DNA of 64,000 bases from Ooceraea biroi (GCF_003672135.1 NC_039508.1:14085945-14149944); one strand, 5' to 3'. Positions 37,957 to 51,893 are shown, counted from the stretch's first letter. The notes: generated from the letters alone by a model not told the origin. Program-made: numbers and translations.

Positions 37957-40206
37957 ATGCGATTGCGGATAGAATCGTTTTATGACAAACAAGTGATATC
38001 GTGGAGTAAGCTGCTACTGTCGATAATCGGTCTCTGGCCAGAAAATCACAATGATTTCCGATTTTTCTTTTATATCACGTACATCATAAGTTGCTCATTA
38101 TTGTTGATCGTAAATTTAATGCAGAATATGCACGATATGAAGAAGGTCATGAGGTACATCACTTTTGTGTTTCCAAGCATCCTGATTGTGTTGAAAAACG
38201 TGATGTTCCGATGGAAGAAAGATCAATTATTACCCATATTGGCAGTTATAAAGGGAAACGTTAAAGAAGGACTTTATCAAACTTATGATGAGAAATATAA
38301 AGTGATTTGGTATAATATAGCTTCAACATTATTTACCACGTCATCTGTAACGTCGTTGTTTTTTGTGCCTGCATTATATTACTTAGCACCAATCTTCGCC
38401 TGTATCTTATCTAATGAATATGGTAAGTATTATTAAAATTTAAGATTTTATGATATTTTTATTTTATCAGAATCCCAAATCATATTTAATATAATGGATA
38501 TAAATTCTATTTAACTCAACTATTAAAAAATAATAGTTGAAAATCTCTCATGTAATAAAATGTAATAGTCATCTATATTATTATAAAAATAATGTCACAT
38601 TTATGAAAGAGAGAAATATATAATTTTTATACTTAAGCATATGACAATTTTTATAGAAGCTAATACGATTTTACATGGAGTAATCCAGTAGTACCCTGCA
38701 TTCAAAACGTATTTGCGCTAATTTCTATTAATATTACGCTCTCATACAATAAATCCCCAGCGGTTTACGCTTCGACATACATATACATACACATATACAT
38801 GTAAGTTATCCTACGGATAACGGAAAATCCTATGGATCCTCTGACAGGTTCCGGCAACTGTACTCTTCCATACGAGTTGCCGGTTCGCGTAAATCTTGTC
38901 TACGAGATATCGGGGATGCGCTCGTACGTGCTGTTTTGCGTGATTTTAATACCATCAAGCACATTCCTGACCATTGGTGCGACTGCAGCGGACAGTGCCA
39001 TGATCTCTCTGACGTTTTATTTATGTGGCCAATTGTCGATTCTTGATCATCGGATGAAAAACATCGATCTGAAGTCATCAAAGTGTCATTACGAAATGAA
39101 GGTGCTCGTAAAACGGCACATGGAGCTAATACAGTGAGAGTCCGATTTTTCTTTGTCAAGAAGCACCGAAAATGTCCCTTATATTGTCTTCTTACATTAT
39201 TAAATTAAACGAAATTTCTAAAATAAAAATACGATTTATTTAGGAATCGTGATTTACACTCATAATTGATTTATAATTGTGTAACTTTTTTATGGATATA
39301 TTCTTATTGCGCGAATTTGCAGATTAGCAAATATCTTGGCAGATACGTTTAGTTGGCTCATGTTTGTGCAGACAGTGGGCATAATATTTTCTCTCTGCAT
39401 TATACTGTACCAACTACTTATGGTGATGAAACCGAAAAACCGCTTTTTATATGATATGTATATATATTCTACTGAATTAAATTAATTAAGCGACATTGTC
39501 TACTCATACAGAACAGAAACTTGCAGCAACGTTTTAATAATTGTATTTCGCGAGACAGGATGTGATTATTAAAGAATGATAAGAAAATATCCTATAGTAT
39601 TTTATATCTTACGTCTCCTTTTTGTATTAGATCCTTATAACTCAACAAATATAACATTTCAGACAGCCGAAGGTGAAAAAGAAATAGACGAGATTATTCA
39701 TTTCATGATGTATTCAATAGCAGTAGTGCTGCTAGCATTTTGTTATTGCTTTTTGGGAGAATGTTTGATTAGCGAAGTGAGAATAATATACTTATATATC
39801 TAGTGTTACGTTAAAACTATATTAATTCAGTAATTAAATTATATGTACGTTCTATTTCAGAGTTTGGCTTTGGAGTGGGCATGTTACTCGATAAACTGGT
39901 ACGAATCATCATCCGAGTTTGTACATCTTCTAATGATATGCATTGCTCGATCACGAAAGCCGTTATGTTTAACGGCCGGGAAGTTTTATGTCTTTTCTTT
40001 GGAAACATTTGGCACGGTAAATTCGATGATCTTCCCGAATGTTCTCAACAGGACAGTCACAGATATCTTGCATAATTGCTCTGTTTCTGATTTATTTTTA
40101 ATACTTATATGTAAATAAATGACAAGAGTATTGAAGATATAATGCATTTTTGCAGATAATAAAGGCATCCATGGCGTACCTATCGGTTTTAAAAACTATT
40201 ACGTAG
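37957..40206 (+). CDS. Insect odorant receptor (7tm_6 family), intact
   Basis: Six coding exons: 37957-38422, 38848-39133, 39323-39422, 39663-39776, 39861-40016, 40156-40206. All introns are GT-AG and the phases agree; the total is 1173 nt, 390 aa, the usual size for the family. Exon 1 carries SWSKLLLSIIGLWPENHNDF and the first helices; exon 2 holds the loop LPYELPVRVNLVYEISG and the helix with TFYLCGQLSILDHRM; exon 3 holds the DTFSWLMFVQ helix; the last exons carry the conserved C-terminal Tyr/Ser region ending KASMAYLSVLKT. Insect ORs are inverted-topology ligand-gated channel subunits that pair with Orco in olfactory neuron dendrites. The ligand cannot be predicted. It stands alone here although ORs usually form arrays, and it starts 1.3 kb from the divergent LGR. 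Confidence 0.93.
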
Positions 40207-43200
40207 ATCATCAAATTTAAATAAAAAAAGAATTTTGATGTATTAGTAATGCGAAGAAACTTATAAAATATTCTATTTTTCATCAATAAATTCACATGTT
40301 TTTCAAATTAGTATTGTATAATTTTATTGTTTATAAATTGTTTCATACATTTAAGTTTTCCTTAATGCCTTAGTTCCTTACTATGTCCCTTAGTTATATC
40401 TCTATGTATAAAATTCGCATAATTGTGTAAATATTGTCAATTACATCGATTCAGCTTTGTAAATAATCCTACTATATCATGAAAGAACAATTATGTAAAG
40501 CACACAGTAGATTGTGCAATACTTACCCAACTCGCTTGACTAATCAACAACTGCAGACATAATTAAGACATTGTCATTCAAATAAGAAATATCGATGGAA
40601 TATCAAAGGTCAATTTAAATCATAATTGAACATGTACAGATTGCGATATTCAATTGTCATAAAATCTAGGATGATGGACAGGGTGTTTACGACAATGAGA
40701 ACTTGTTGATTGCTGCAAGACGAAATGATCAAGCGTAGTTTCAAACAATCCATAGAAACAATCTCTCGAAGAAAATCTCTGGATTGTCACTTCGCCTTAA
40801 CGCTATCAACGATCAGATTTTGGCTGAAGGAGTTGAAAGAAAAATTTATTTCCGTTTATTAAGGAAAGATACAGAGTGTACAATGATCGTAGATACAAAT
40901 TATGTATATTATTGGCTGTTCTCTTGTGCTATTGCTGATATTGTGGGTGCGCGGCGGATTCGATAATTCTGTTACATACGTGCATACATTCACATGTACA
41001 ACATTCACGACCTAACAAAATAACTTTCTTTTGGAGAGATCGTGGACGTTGACAGAGCATATTTCGCGGACGTACGATCGACGTGCGTGTATACGTATAC
41101 AGGTCCGACTCACGTATAAACTCATGAAGATTTCCGCATCTCACGAGCTAAACGCATGATTTCCTGCCTCTTATAGCGAGCTCGATAACCGTGATATAAG
41201 ATACGGGATCTTAAGCGTGATCCGTGGTTTTCCGCGCGAAGGAACCGTGTGCACTGATTCCGCACTTCGTACGACATAAATCCTCGTGTGCCTGCCTTTT
41301 CCTTCAGCGTTTTTCGTGTTTCGTACTTCCTCTCGTTTTCTTTTATATGTAATAAAAAGTAAAATTGCGGGGGCGAATGATAGAACGATTTCCTTTCCTG
41401 TTATTCCCTTGCTCTACTATCGAAAATTGCAAGATGCCCACATCGGCCAACGGTGGTGGTTTTTAGGACGGGGGCGGTTTTTCAGGAGAGGCTATATGGG
41501 AATTGAGAATGTGTGCTACAGACATGTCTAACTACTTTTGAAAGACAGACAAAGAGGTACGAATTGGACAGCGTGTGACAGTCTCAAATCCATGAAAGAG
41601 TGACAATAAGATTTAGCATACAAGAATAACATTGATGTCCACTGCTCGCGATCCTCAGTCTCCATTCGCCGATGGTACCTAACAGTTTAATACGTTTTAC
41701 AGTTTTGATAATAACTGTAACAACAATCCACGTTCTTATGGCATTTTACATTCTCATTCAGATGATGCAATGTATGATCTGCATAAATCTCACAACTAAG
41801 AAAAAAATAATGTTTAATATAAAAAATATATGAGTAGACAATAATAAATTTAATATAGTTAGACAATGAATACTAAATCTGATTATTAGGGAATTGATGT
41901 AAATGTTGGTAGCAGCAAAGAATGGTTCTGCATTATTGAGTGACGAAAGAGAGATCTTTGTAACATGTCCAAATGTTATAATATCTAAAAAATTAAGAAT
42001 TGTTTTGTTTCGTATTTTTAATCGTAGAAGATTAAAGTTTTATTAGAGATTTGCGATTTGTGAAGCAAAATTCAAGACAGTAAAATAATAATTATAATAA
42101 CTGGAATACACGACGCAGTGACATAAAAAAAACACAAGGAAAAATAAGATATTTATAAAAGACGTAAAGCTAAATACAAAAATCTATGGATAAGAAAGAG
42201 TAAGTGGCAGATTTGTGTTGATTACTATATGCTGTTGATTACTTAATACCAAAACTATTAATTGAGATTCTTGACTGTTCGACACAATGATTCCCCAAAA
42301 TGCCGCTTGGACAAGACATAAACTTTAAAAAGTGCTGAGATCTAATGATACACGATGTAACGATCATCCTTAGTATGATTGATGCACAAGGAGACAAAAA
42401 GTGCGGAAAATATTAACACATTCGAATTATATAAATTTAGCGTAATCCATGTATCATTTATAACAGTATTAGCATCCTTCTCGCATTTTTTTCCTGACGT
42501 CGCTTAAAATGTAAATTTGCGAGGTTTTTTATTAATCCATATCATCTTCTAACTAAAAATGGTCCTGTATCTTAGCAAAGAAACAAAAAGAGAAAAATAC
42601 TATATTGCACCGTAATTATGGTCTGTAGAATTTAATAGTTCCATATTAAAAACAAAAGAAAACATACTATGCGTCTCCGCAAGTTGAGCTTTTATTGGTT
42701 CTGCTCATTAATATATATTATTGTACATCGAAATGCAATTATATATATATATTAATATGTAGCAGAATATTCAACCACTCGGAGACGATCAACATGATAT
42801 GCTCTTTTCATCGCTAAATCGAAATCTTAAGTATATCAGTCACGTAAAACTAAACAATTTTATATTTGCACGTGACAACAAGAAAATTACGTACGTGCAT
42901 AGAAAATGTCCCCTTCGATAGTATGAAAATTTCATTTATTAAATTTAAAAAGTTTTATTAAATTTACTTCAGCATCACATAAAACATACTCTGGCTTTCT
43001 TTAGCAAAATAAGACTAAACAAGAAATTTGAGAAAATATAAAAGCTATAAATATTTTTATCTGCAATATGAAAGATGTTTATATCTTCAATTCATGAAAA
43101 GATCTTATACATACATTATTCATATTCTTTTCTCATTATATAATATAATCATGTGATATAATTACAAGATACTTTCATAAACAGATATTTTGACGGATGC

Positions 43201-44109
43201 AAGTATAATGAACACAATGTTTAATCCTGGAAATGTTATTATATATTGTAGAAAAAAAATTATGCACATATTTATAGCTTGTAAAGAATAATGTTAAGTG
43301 AAGCATTTATTTTCCACTAAATTCTGTGATAAAAAAGAATGATGATTATTGTTTTATACGCGATAACTAAGAATACATAAATAGAAGTGCTAATATACAC
43401 ATTTATTTTTATTATATATGTTTGCATAAATTTCTTCTTATTTTCATGTTTTCAAACTGATCTGATTTCTTTTACATATTGCAAATCAAAACTTTTCTTT
43501 TAATATATGAAATATATCTAATGGTTATCAAAAATAAAATATAGGACTTATGAACAAACCAATGGTCTAGTCCTTTTTGTACGATACGTAATATATTTCA
43601 ATATTGAAAATTCAAGCACAAAGTTAATGTGACTACGAAAAAGCGTGAAAGAAGTAAGATCGTACTCTATTATTAGTTTTTAGCATACAGAGAACCGTGT
43701 AACCTAATCAATAAGTAAAATGACTCGATAAGGCCCTGAAATAACGAAACCTATCACGTCAGCATATCTATAAATATATACAAGTAACGGAATGATTTTC
43801 GATCACTGAATATTGAATCCAAGCACTTGCAAAGTATTATAATGCAATTACAGTTTTCACGTTATACTTAATTTTAATTAAATTGTTAATGAATAATCAA
43901 ATTAAATGTTATATATTGTATTGTAATAGAATCACGTAAAGTACTAATATCGCAAATTCTGTAAGAGAGAGATATAGTCTCATCATATTCCTATACTTCC
44001 CATACTCTTGTTTTAATATCCTTGACTTGACAAGTATGTATCTCTGCTAGTATCTGATTTCTGCATATACATTGCGATATTTATGATTCTATTTAGAGAT
44101 ATCAAAGAA

Positions 44110-44134
<25 letters not shown>
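44110..44134. repeat. (TG)n microsatellite
   Basis: Twelve TG dinucleotides, then an interrupted continuation to about 44140. Confidence 0.95.
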
Positions 44135-44142
<8 letters not shown>

Positions 44143-44578
44143 ACATCAAATATTTTGTAGCATATGATAGTGGACATGCCTTTAACACATAAATTCAGGT
44201 GGTAATGAGGAAGATAGTCGGAATCAGGGCCAAGGATCGGAGTCATATAAAGATTAGGAGAATTGAACACCTGAAAAAATTCACCGATTGGGGCGACAGG
44301 GGATTTCAATCATCCTAATGTCAGCCCATTTTTAGTTCGTTAAAGCGATAACTATTTTTGAGCAAGAACTAAGAGGCGGCTCCGTAACAAAATCGTTTCA
44401 CGCAACATACTCTTATCAACAGGATAGTCAATGGTTTATTCTAGATGTTTCATTTGTTTTTAAATCTTTTTTATTTTTTTTTATTTTAACGAGTATTATG
44501 CTATGCCTCATATATTCGGTACTTTATACTTTGTAGATGAAACATCCTGAGGTTTATGCCAGTGTCGGTGACTTTTGC

Positions 44579-44609
44579 AATGCAATTATATGACCAATAT
44601 AATTGCATT
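44579..44609. repeat. Perfect 13-bp hairpin
   Basis: Arms AATGCAATTATAT and ATATAATTGCATT are exact reverse complements around a 5-nt loop (GACCA). It is too short for a pre-miRNA. Confidence 0.7.
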
Positions 44610-45574
44610 ACAATTATAAAGCGAGAGGCGGTAAATCATTAACTTCCGTTGTTATAAATACAACGGTAATCGATAGGAGCAAATGATACTATCTACTCTG
44701 CATCGCGGGGGATACTTAATCCTTACAAATAATATCAAATATTAAGTATCGCATAAATAACAGTTTATGTTCAGTATAAACTGTAGAGCGTTCGAAATCA
44801 ACGATATTACTTGCAAGCTCTGAAGCATGGATCACGGACGCTTGTGACTTGCGTTCTAATCTGAGTAACAAAATATACAAGCTACTTACAACTAAACGAT
44901 ACACATTGTTTCAAAACATATTTTGCTGTGCATTACAAAAAATGCACTTTATATATATAAGAGAATATATTTCATTTTTTGTTTTTGTTTTTTTTAGCAT
45001 GCGGAAACATTCGCGGATACGGAAATTTCCATACATGCAAATTTTTTCGATTGAACTATGTCTGTTCGTCATGAGAATTACGTAAAATTATGAAACATCA
45101 AGTATTATCAAATCTTAAGTTTCTCGTTCAATTGTTTATCGATAAAAAAAAAAGAAAGGCATAATGTAAAGATATATACAAAAAGGAAATATAAAAAGTA
45201 TCATTATTGATTCGTTTCCAAGCGATAATATATAATCCTCGCCACTTCCTTGAATTATCTCAGAACTATCATACAATCCCGTGATATAATGGGCCAGCAC
45301 ATCACAGACACTGGCACAATTGTGTAAATTGTTCCCATTGACTGTCGATGTTTTTTTTTCTTTTTATAAATAGTATTAATTATAGTCCGTCGCACACACA
45401 TAGTCATCTACCGATTGACTCTACCCAAATAGGTTCCCTCCATTGCATAATGCTGATTTGCTTTACGAAACGAAGAACTTACAGTGGGCAGTGGATGGTT
45501 GCGTGAAAGTTTAGAGTCTAGATGACACAGGGGCGCGTCTGTGGATTTGTACGACAACAATCCCGCAGTGATCA

Positions 45575-48500
45575 TCAAGTGCATACGAATCCCTCTTGCG
45601 CTACCGTGGACGTACTAGTAGGTCCTTCCTGCAACAGACATACATTCCGGAAGAATGAATGGTATTATTAATCACCGTCAATCGAACTGTCGGACGTACT
45701 CCAATACATCGCGTCCGTTGGAATACGTATTCGCAAATGCAGCGTTGAGCGTTCTCATGTAATAAAAAATAGGATATATAATAGAATAAAAGTGTAATCT
45801 GCCGTGTTATTATTTTTACGTATTTTCGAATTCCTTTTTTCTTAGAATTTTATATAGGATATAAAAAGAAAGAAAATTGTTAATATATGAAACACAGACA
45901 AATATGTATTAAATGCACAAAAGAAGCGAACAATTAAGGCTACTATATAATATGACGAATCTATATTCCTTTTTACCTTTACCTGGCAAGACGTGGGAAT
46001 GAAAACATTTTATTTAACTAAAATATTTCATTTAATTAATATTAAATTTGAACTATCGCCTACTATGTTTTACCTTTAAATGCCTAACCCTATATCACAG
46101 AAATTACTGTTCGTTACGTACTTATAATGTATATATTTTTGTACAAAGCATGCAAAATACATGTAATTATTATATGTACAATGTCTTACGTCCTTGGTAG
46201 CCGATAGACTCTGCTTGTATTCGTCCATGCTAAACCCAGAATTGCTATCGTCTCCACATGTTTGGCTTATTAAAGATGCGTTTTCCGTCTGTAACACAAT
46301 TAGACCGTTTCGGATACTAATGTGCCACAATGATCTTATTAACTTTTTTACGGAATAATCTTACGTACAACACAGCTCCCATTTCGTCTTAATCGATTAA
46401 ATTGTGGTAACGACTGCAGGTTACCTACTTGTTCCTCTGCGTCATTAACTCTTCTTTTCTTGCCGCAACTAACTTGATCCGACAATCTTTTCCTGTTGGT
46501 TGTTTCGCCTTGTTGGTTCCGCGGTGATACACTACCACTGTTTCCATTTCCAGCTATGTTGCCGTTTCGATGTACACCACTGGAAACCTGTGCATTTGCA
46601 TTTTAATAGCAAATAATTTTCAGATAAGCAATCCCTTGCTCTGCTAACGTGAAATTTGATTTTAGTGTAAATAGTAGTTTTTCGATATAGGCGAGTTTTA
46701 CAGTCAACGTTAAATATTAAATGAAATTTAAAAATATAAAAGCGTTTCTCCGTACCTTCTTTTCCTTCTTCAATAAACTTGGAGATACGTAAGTGTGCAA
46801 GTCCTTTCTCTTTACGTGCTTAGCCTCGATCCACATTCCCTCCTTCAGCATATTTATTTGTTCTGCTTGTCTCTCAACTATGAAAAAAATATATAAATAT
46901 ATATATCCCATTAGATATATTTATATAATTATAAAAAAATATACTTACTTGTTTCTACAAAGGATTTAATATCGTATGTGAGGTCAATGTTGAGGCTCTC
47001 GCTTTTGGCAAATGACAGGCCGATGAACCACATGGAACAATGCTTGCCCGGTTCGGGATCCAATGGTGGAAATGCTTCCGGGTTAACGTGTGCCAGGGTA
47101 ATGTGAGGATTTCTTTCCAATGTACCTGTTTAAAGGGTTATTTTGCCATTTTGGCACGCGTAGTCTATTAGTTCCATATTTACATTTTATATATATATAT
47201 AAGTGGCAGAAAACTGTAAATATAGAATTCTAAATAGTTATAACTCAAGGTTTAATAAATCGATTAAACAAGCACATGTAAAAAATTATGTTATGTAAAA
47301 TTATATGCTATGGGGCTATTATGGGGTTAGCTAAATTAAATTAAAATTTATTTTTACTTTTACAAAGTTCCGCGTTAATTTATCTAGAGGGAGAGAGATA
47401 TTTTGAGAATGTTAAAATTGTTTTATGATTTCCACAAAAGTCTCTACTCATTTCATTACCTATTAAATGTCGTATTTTTGATTCGACGAGGCCGCACCAC
47501 TCAAGCTGATCCTCCGCGCTCGAACTTCTGGCCAGCAATACAATGTAGTGCTTGTATTTGCCGAAGAAATTGGGTGGTTCGAACAGTTTGTCCCACGTTG
47601 CTTTACCCATGATTATCTCTTCGGTTATGGCCAATCCATTTTCGAACGCCTCTTGCATGATGGTTCGAGTCGACACCGACACGTTGAAGGTAGAATTCTG
47701 TTGAGGATATGCTGGCGTAATGATCGGCATCAGATGATATCTGTCCGAAACATTTACCTAAAAAAAACCAGAAAATAATGAATCTAAATAACTAAAAATA
47801 AAGAATTTAAAGTTTTACGTAGTATTTTATGCAGTCTTGTAATATCTTAAATACGTGATATTATTTACTCAATACATTTTTTATTAAATTATTTATTTGT
47901 AAAGTATAAATTATTGTAATTGTTCTTACTCTTGGATCCCAAACTGGATAGCCCAGATTAACGTTATCGGGTTGTTTCAGGAGCACTGGTTGTGGCCACT
48001 TCCATTGAGAGAATACGAGGAAAAATTTTTCTATCAGAGTCGCAGCCACAGCGTTGGGATACAGCTGACATGTTCTAGCGACCAGCATCGCCCAGGACAC
48101 GCCGCCAAGATAACCTAAGACATTGCTGTATATGCCATGTCCTATAAAAATGAAAAAGATAAATGTAGACGAGAATACGCGTGAGAAATTTGGTAAGAAA
48201 AAAAATAGTTTCATACTTTTCGCCCATAATTTTATAGCTCTAAGAGCCAATCTGAAGTTTTCTATGTTAGGTACTAAACGTAATATCTCATCTGTTACTC
48301 TGCAACCATTGAGACTTCTGACACACTTTTGATCAAGATTCTTGAGAAGCATGTCATCCCTGAGATCCTTTAAAAATTTATTAAACAAGTATGATAATAC
48401 GTATGGAAGAACATTGCTTTTGTATAAATAAATTTTATATATAATAGATATAAAATATTACCAACCATTGAATCTGGAATTTCCTTAAGAGTTAACTTTG

Positions 48501-49447
48501 CAAATAACATGTCAATCTCGATACCATCGAAATTCATTTTTATAACTGGTACGAAGGCTTCTTCTACTGCCTGCAATTAAAAAAAATGTCGCAAACGTCA
48601 TTTATAAAATCACAATTAGATAGTCGAAAAACAGAATTATTTCACTTATGGTGCATAAAATGATTATATCATTATTCTTTACATTATTTGTATTCTAATT
48701 TAATTTTCATCACACAAATAATAATAAAACAGAAATAATAAAAACTTTTCATTCTCAAGTAAGCGAATGTATGACACAAACTCTAAGAGATGTCGTAGTT
48801 ACATGTGTAATACCTTCAAAGAAAACAATTTGAGAAGACAACAATCGTGCAGAGTATTTATTTTTGAGCTACGTACCCTTAAATCTGTAACTTCCTCCTG
48901 CATTTTCAGCAATTCAAAAAATGATGTAAAATAATCTGATCTATATATGTGACGTGGTACAACACATAACGCATCAATATCAGCACCTTTGTGATGCACG
49001 CCTAACCTATACGAGCCAAACGTGTATATTTTGCCGCCAACTTGTTCGGCCACGTTCGGTGGCATATTTCTGGCTATGCTCGTATCTCTTATCCATTGTT
49101 TAACCAGTGCGTTCAGCTTGCTAATAAAAGTAAACGAATTTTGTCAAACACACCAATAATTTTATGTCATAAATAACATGCTGAATCTATGTATCGTTTC
49201 ATGCACCGTGACTATAAATGATTAATGAAACATACCTCAAAATCTCCATCCTATGATTCAATTCTTCCTCAGACTCGAAAACATTGTAGGGTTTCAGGGC
49301 CTCTTTCAGTTCGTTGGTTCTAGCAATATCCATAGGTTTCGGCTCCGCCACGCTAATAGCAGAGGTCATACCCAGAGTACGCAAATTATTCCTTTCGCCT
49401 GACGTAGAGTTCGAGTTGGAATTGTTATTACTTTGCGTCTGCCACAT
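45575..49447 (-). CDS. hrg: Canonical nuclear poly(A) polymerase
   Basis: Eleven coding exons: 49236-49447, 48877-49120, 48466-48570, 48217-48367, 47930-48141, 47460-47757, 46949-47125, 46756-46877, 46429-46587, 46190-46288, 45575-45628; 1833 nt, 610 aa. The enzyme adds poly(A) tails to pre-mRNA after cleavage, with CPSF, in the nucleus. Visible motifs: nucleotidyltransferase signature FGSYRLGV then GADIDAL (catalytic Asp 118 and 120), third Asp at 172 (FDGIEIDMLFA), central SLNGCRVTDEIL and LGGVSWAMLVAR, the MPIITPAYPQQNSTFNVS loop, the RNA-binding domain with TLAHVNPEAFPP, and a Ser/Asn-rich tail with a bipartite basic nuclear signal (RKRL...KKRR). The identity to metazoan PAPOLA/PAPOLG and Drosophila hiiragi is unmistakable; the tail is shorter than in vertebrates. 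The ATG exon extends upstream to an acceptor at 49470/49471, implying a spliced 5' UTR. Exon 48466-48570 uses a weak donor (GTTGGT); the nearby GTAATA would shift the frame. Confidence 0.95.
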
Positions 49448-49899
49448 CGTGATATCTTTTAAGTATACAGCTGCAAGCAGATATATTGTTATATTATAAA
49501 TAATAACATAAATTGCATGTAACATTGTGCACATTACTCATACGGTTGTACATAATAAAATAAAGCGGTTAAATAAAAATGTGTGCATAAATAAACACGA
49601 AAGTGGAGTAAACATAACCTAAAAAAGCTCGAACAATCAAGTTGTTCCATCGTGCTCATTTATCCAATTTGATAACTTATATTATTGACAAAAAATTCAA
49701 TCTAAACAGCGACCATTGATGCCCGGAACAAAGTACAGAGATACAAAAATCGGAAGCGGAAGAAAGCCAGGCCATACCATGCCGAAATATCTTACCGCTT
49801 TTGATAATGTTTCGTCAAAGATGCAATGACATGATAAAGAAGATGTACAAGAGCAAGAGGTACTTGGCTCGTGTGGTCAGGTTATAAAATACACAAATG

Positions 49900-50330
49900 C
49901 ACACGCTAGTACGACATTACGCGGTAGTAACGGCAAATCGCACTGCAACTGCGGGGAGGATCGTGTTCTAGAATAAATCTCGCGCCTCGCGGATCATCGC
50001 ACGGTCGTCCAGTAGCGTGGGCCTGCTTGTAAACAATGTTTCGAGAAACGGAGGGGACATTTAGCTACGAGTACCGCGTATACGCGAGAGGCCAGCTCGG
50101 CTGCGTGCTTTCAAGGGAAAAACGTTTGCGCGGCAACGCGATGCAATTACGTATATCGTCGTATCAGTCGAAAGTACGTGAACCGGTATTCGAACGCGTT
50201 GCGCTACGTGAATAAATAAGTAAGCATTATTACACGCAAAATAACGGATGGACACGAGACACTCGTACACACCGTACACCTCGAACCGTACACACGAATT
50301 ACAGTGTAAACATGGCGTCCCCTGATGGCT
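49900..50330 (-). promoter_or_regulatory. CpG-rich probable promoter of the poly(A) polymerase gene
   Basis: A GC/CpG-rich block lies 0.45-0.9 kb upstream of the poly(A) polymerase start codon in AT-rich surroundings. The ATG exon begins with a splice acceptor, so a non-coding first exon must lie upstream and this block is the natural place. The exact start site and donor cannot be fixed. Confidence 0.45.
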
Positions 50331-50697
50331 AGTTGATTCGTAACCACCATAGAATATACAAATGCCGAAGACGCATCGCGGTTGTCCGGTAGAAAGTAAC
50401 TAGTGATCATAGGGACTCTTGAGTCCAAAGGTCTTTAGTGACTAATGTACAAAGTGAAATTTGGGATTTGCATGTCGAAAAACGATACATTCCATTCATA
50501 TAACTAGATAGTCTTAGGTTTATCGTTTAGATGCTACGTTGCTTTATCTGGTTGGATAACAAAATATCTTGAGATCATATCTAAGCTATCTTGATATAAA
50601 TTTTAAATATCCACCCAATATATGATAGGAATGAAATAATAAGTGATAAAAATAGAACAATGAATTCCGTAAATACAATTGCTTTCTGTGGTAATTA
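50331..50697. other. AT-rich spacer
   Basis: Nothing recognisable lies between the CpG block and the long-TIR element. Confidence 0.5.
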
Positions 50698-51893
50698 TTA
50701 AATAAAATATACCGAAGTTTGACAATTTGAGACGCTTATATAATGGCGACTCGGCACGTAAAACCAATTGAAATTATTGATTACCATTATATGGGCATTA
50801 TTCTTTAAGTGATGAATAAGTTACCAAGTTTTATAAGCACTCTGTATTCTCACGATTTTAGCTTGTAGGTTCCTTGCACACTTAGTTCCCAATAAATCTG
50901 CTACGAACCTCCACTATCTTTGATTACAAAATCAGTTAGATATCTCAATATCGGAATAAATATATTTTATTTCCATATGCGCTCCACTTTCCAAATTTCA
51001 TTAAATTATTAATAAGCAGAAAAATAAAATTTTTAATTTTAAATAATAGAATGCAATAATGGACCAAAAATACATTTTTTTCTAATATAGATGATTTATT
51101 ATATATTTATTATATATGTGGATGCTTTTAGCAAAATTCAAACACAATTTTGTATTAAGAACTAATTTTATTGAATCAAATATGCACCATTTTGAATATT
51201 GATGTTACCATTTCTCATGCATTATACCACTGATGGAAATGCTTGATTTTTATCAGGAAGGAAGTGGCAAACTACCATGGAAATTACGTAATTTCGTCCG
51301 AGATTTTTATACCGATTTAACCAAGATTTTTTGTACTTTCTAGAAGACTACTAGCCAGAAAGGAAAGAAAGAAAAGAAGATAACTGCGTGGGGTGCAGAG
51401 TTTCATTTGCGGCTAGAAGTCTAGGCGTATAGCTTACCCGGGGGAACACTTCAGCCAAAGCATTTGCTATCTACCACTAAATTAGCACTGGAATTAATCT
51501 CCATCCACTCTCGCGTTCCATGCGTTCACCTAGTCTCCGGCGAACCATATGACTTCGACGAATGTCTTACAATTTGCTACGTGTTACAATGCTACATAAT
51601 GCAATTAACATTACCGATTACAAAAGGCATGGTACAATGATGATCAAGTGTAACAACAAGTATAATAGAAAATTTCTGTACAATAAAATAGTCATTCTTG
51701 AAACGTTAGAGTCCATTACAAATATTCTACAAACTAAAATCGTGAGAATACAGAGTGCTTACAAAACTTGGTAACTTATTCATCACTTAAAGAATAATGC
51801 CCATATAATCAATAATTTCAATTGTTTTTACTTACCGAGTCGCCATTATATAAGCGTCTCAAATTGTCAAACTTATAGGTATATTTTACTTAA
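50698..51893. mobile_element. Non-autonomous element with about 170-bp TIRs between TTAA sites
   Basis: 50698-50868 and 51727-51893 are reverse complements with about 90% identity over 165-170 bp, sharing the stretch AGTTTGACAATTTGAGACGC. TTAA tetranucleotides stand at both outer ends (50698-50701 and 51890-51893), the target duplication of piggyBac-type elements, but the terminal bases do not match the usual piggyBac CCYT ends. The 860-bp interior has no transposase; it includes a GC-richer block (about 51240-51560). The 70-codon frame at 51562-51774 runs into the right arm and is not meaningful. The family is undetermined. Confidence 0.7.

Larger units (their letters stand above)
40207..45574. 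other. AT-rich intergenic region; includes the probable poly(A) polymerase 3' UTR
   Basis: No gene is recognised. The first part follows the odorant receptor stop; a TTTATT-rich tract at about 44466-44480 gives minus-strand AATAAA signals that could end the poly(A) polymerase transcript roughly 1.1 kb after its stop. 40.7-41.5 kb is somewhat less AT-rich without a convincing gene. A (TG)n tract and small hairpins are listed separately; a 10-bp inverted repeat (GATACTTAAT / ATTAAGTATC) lies at 44711-44749. Confidence 0.5.
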
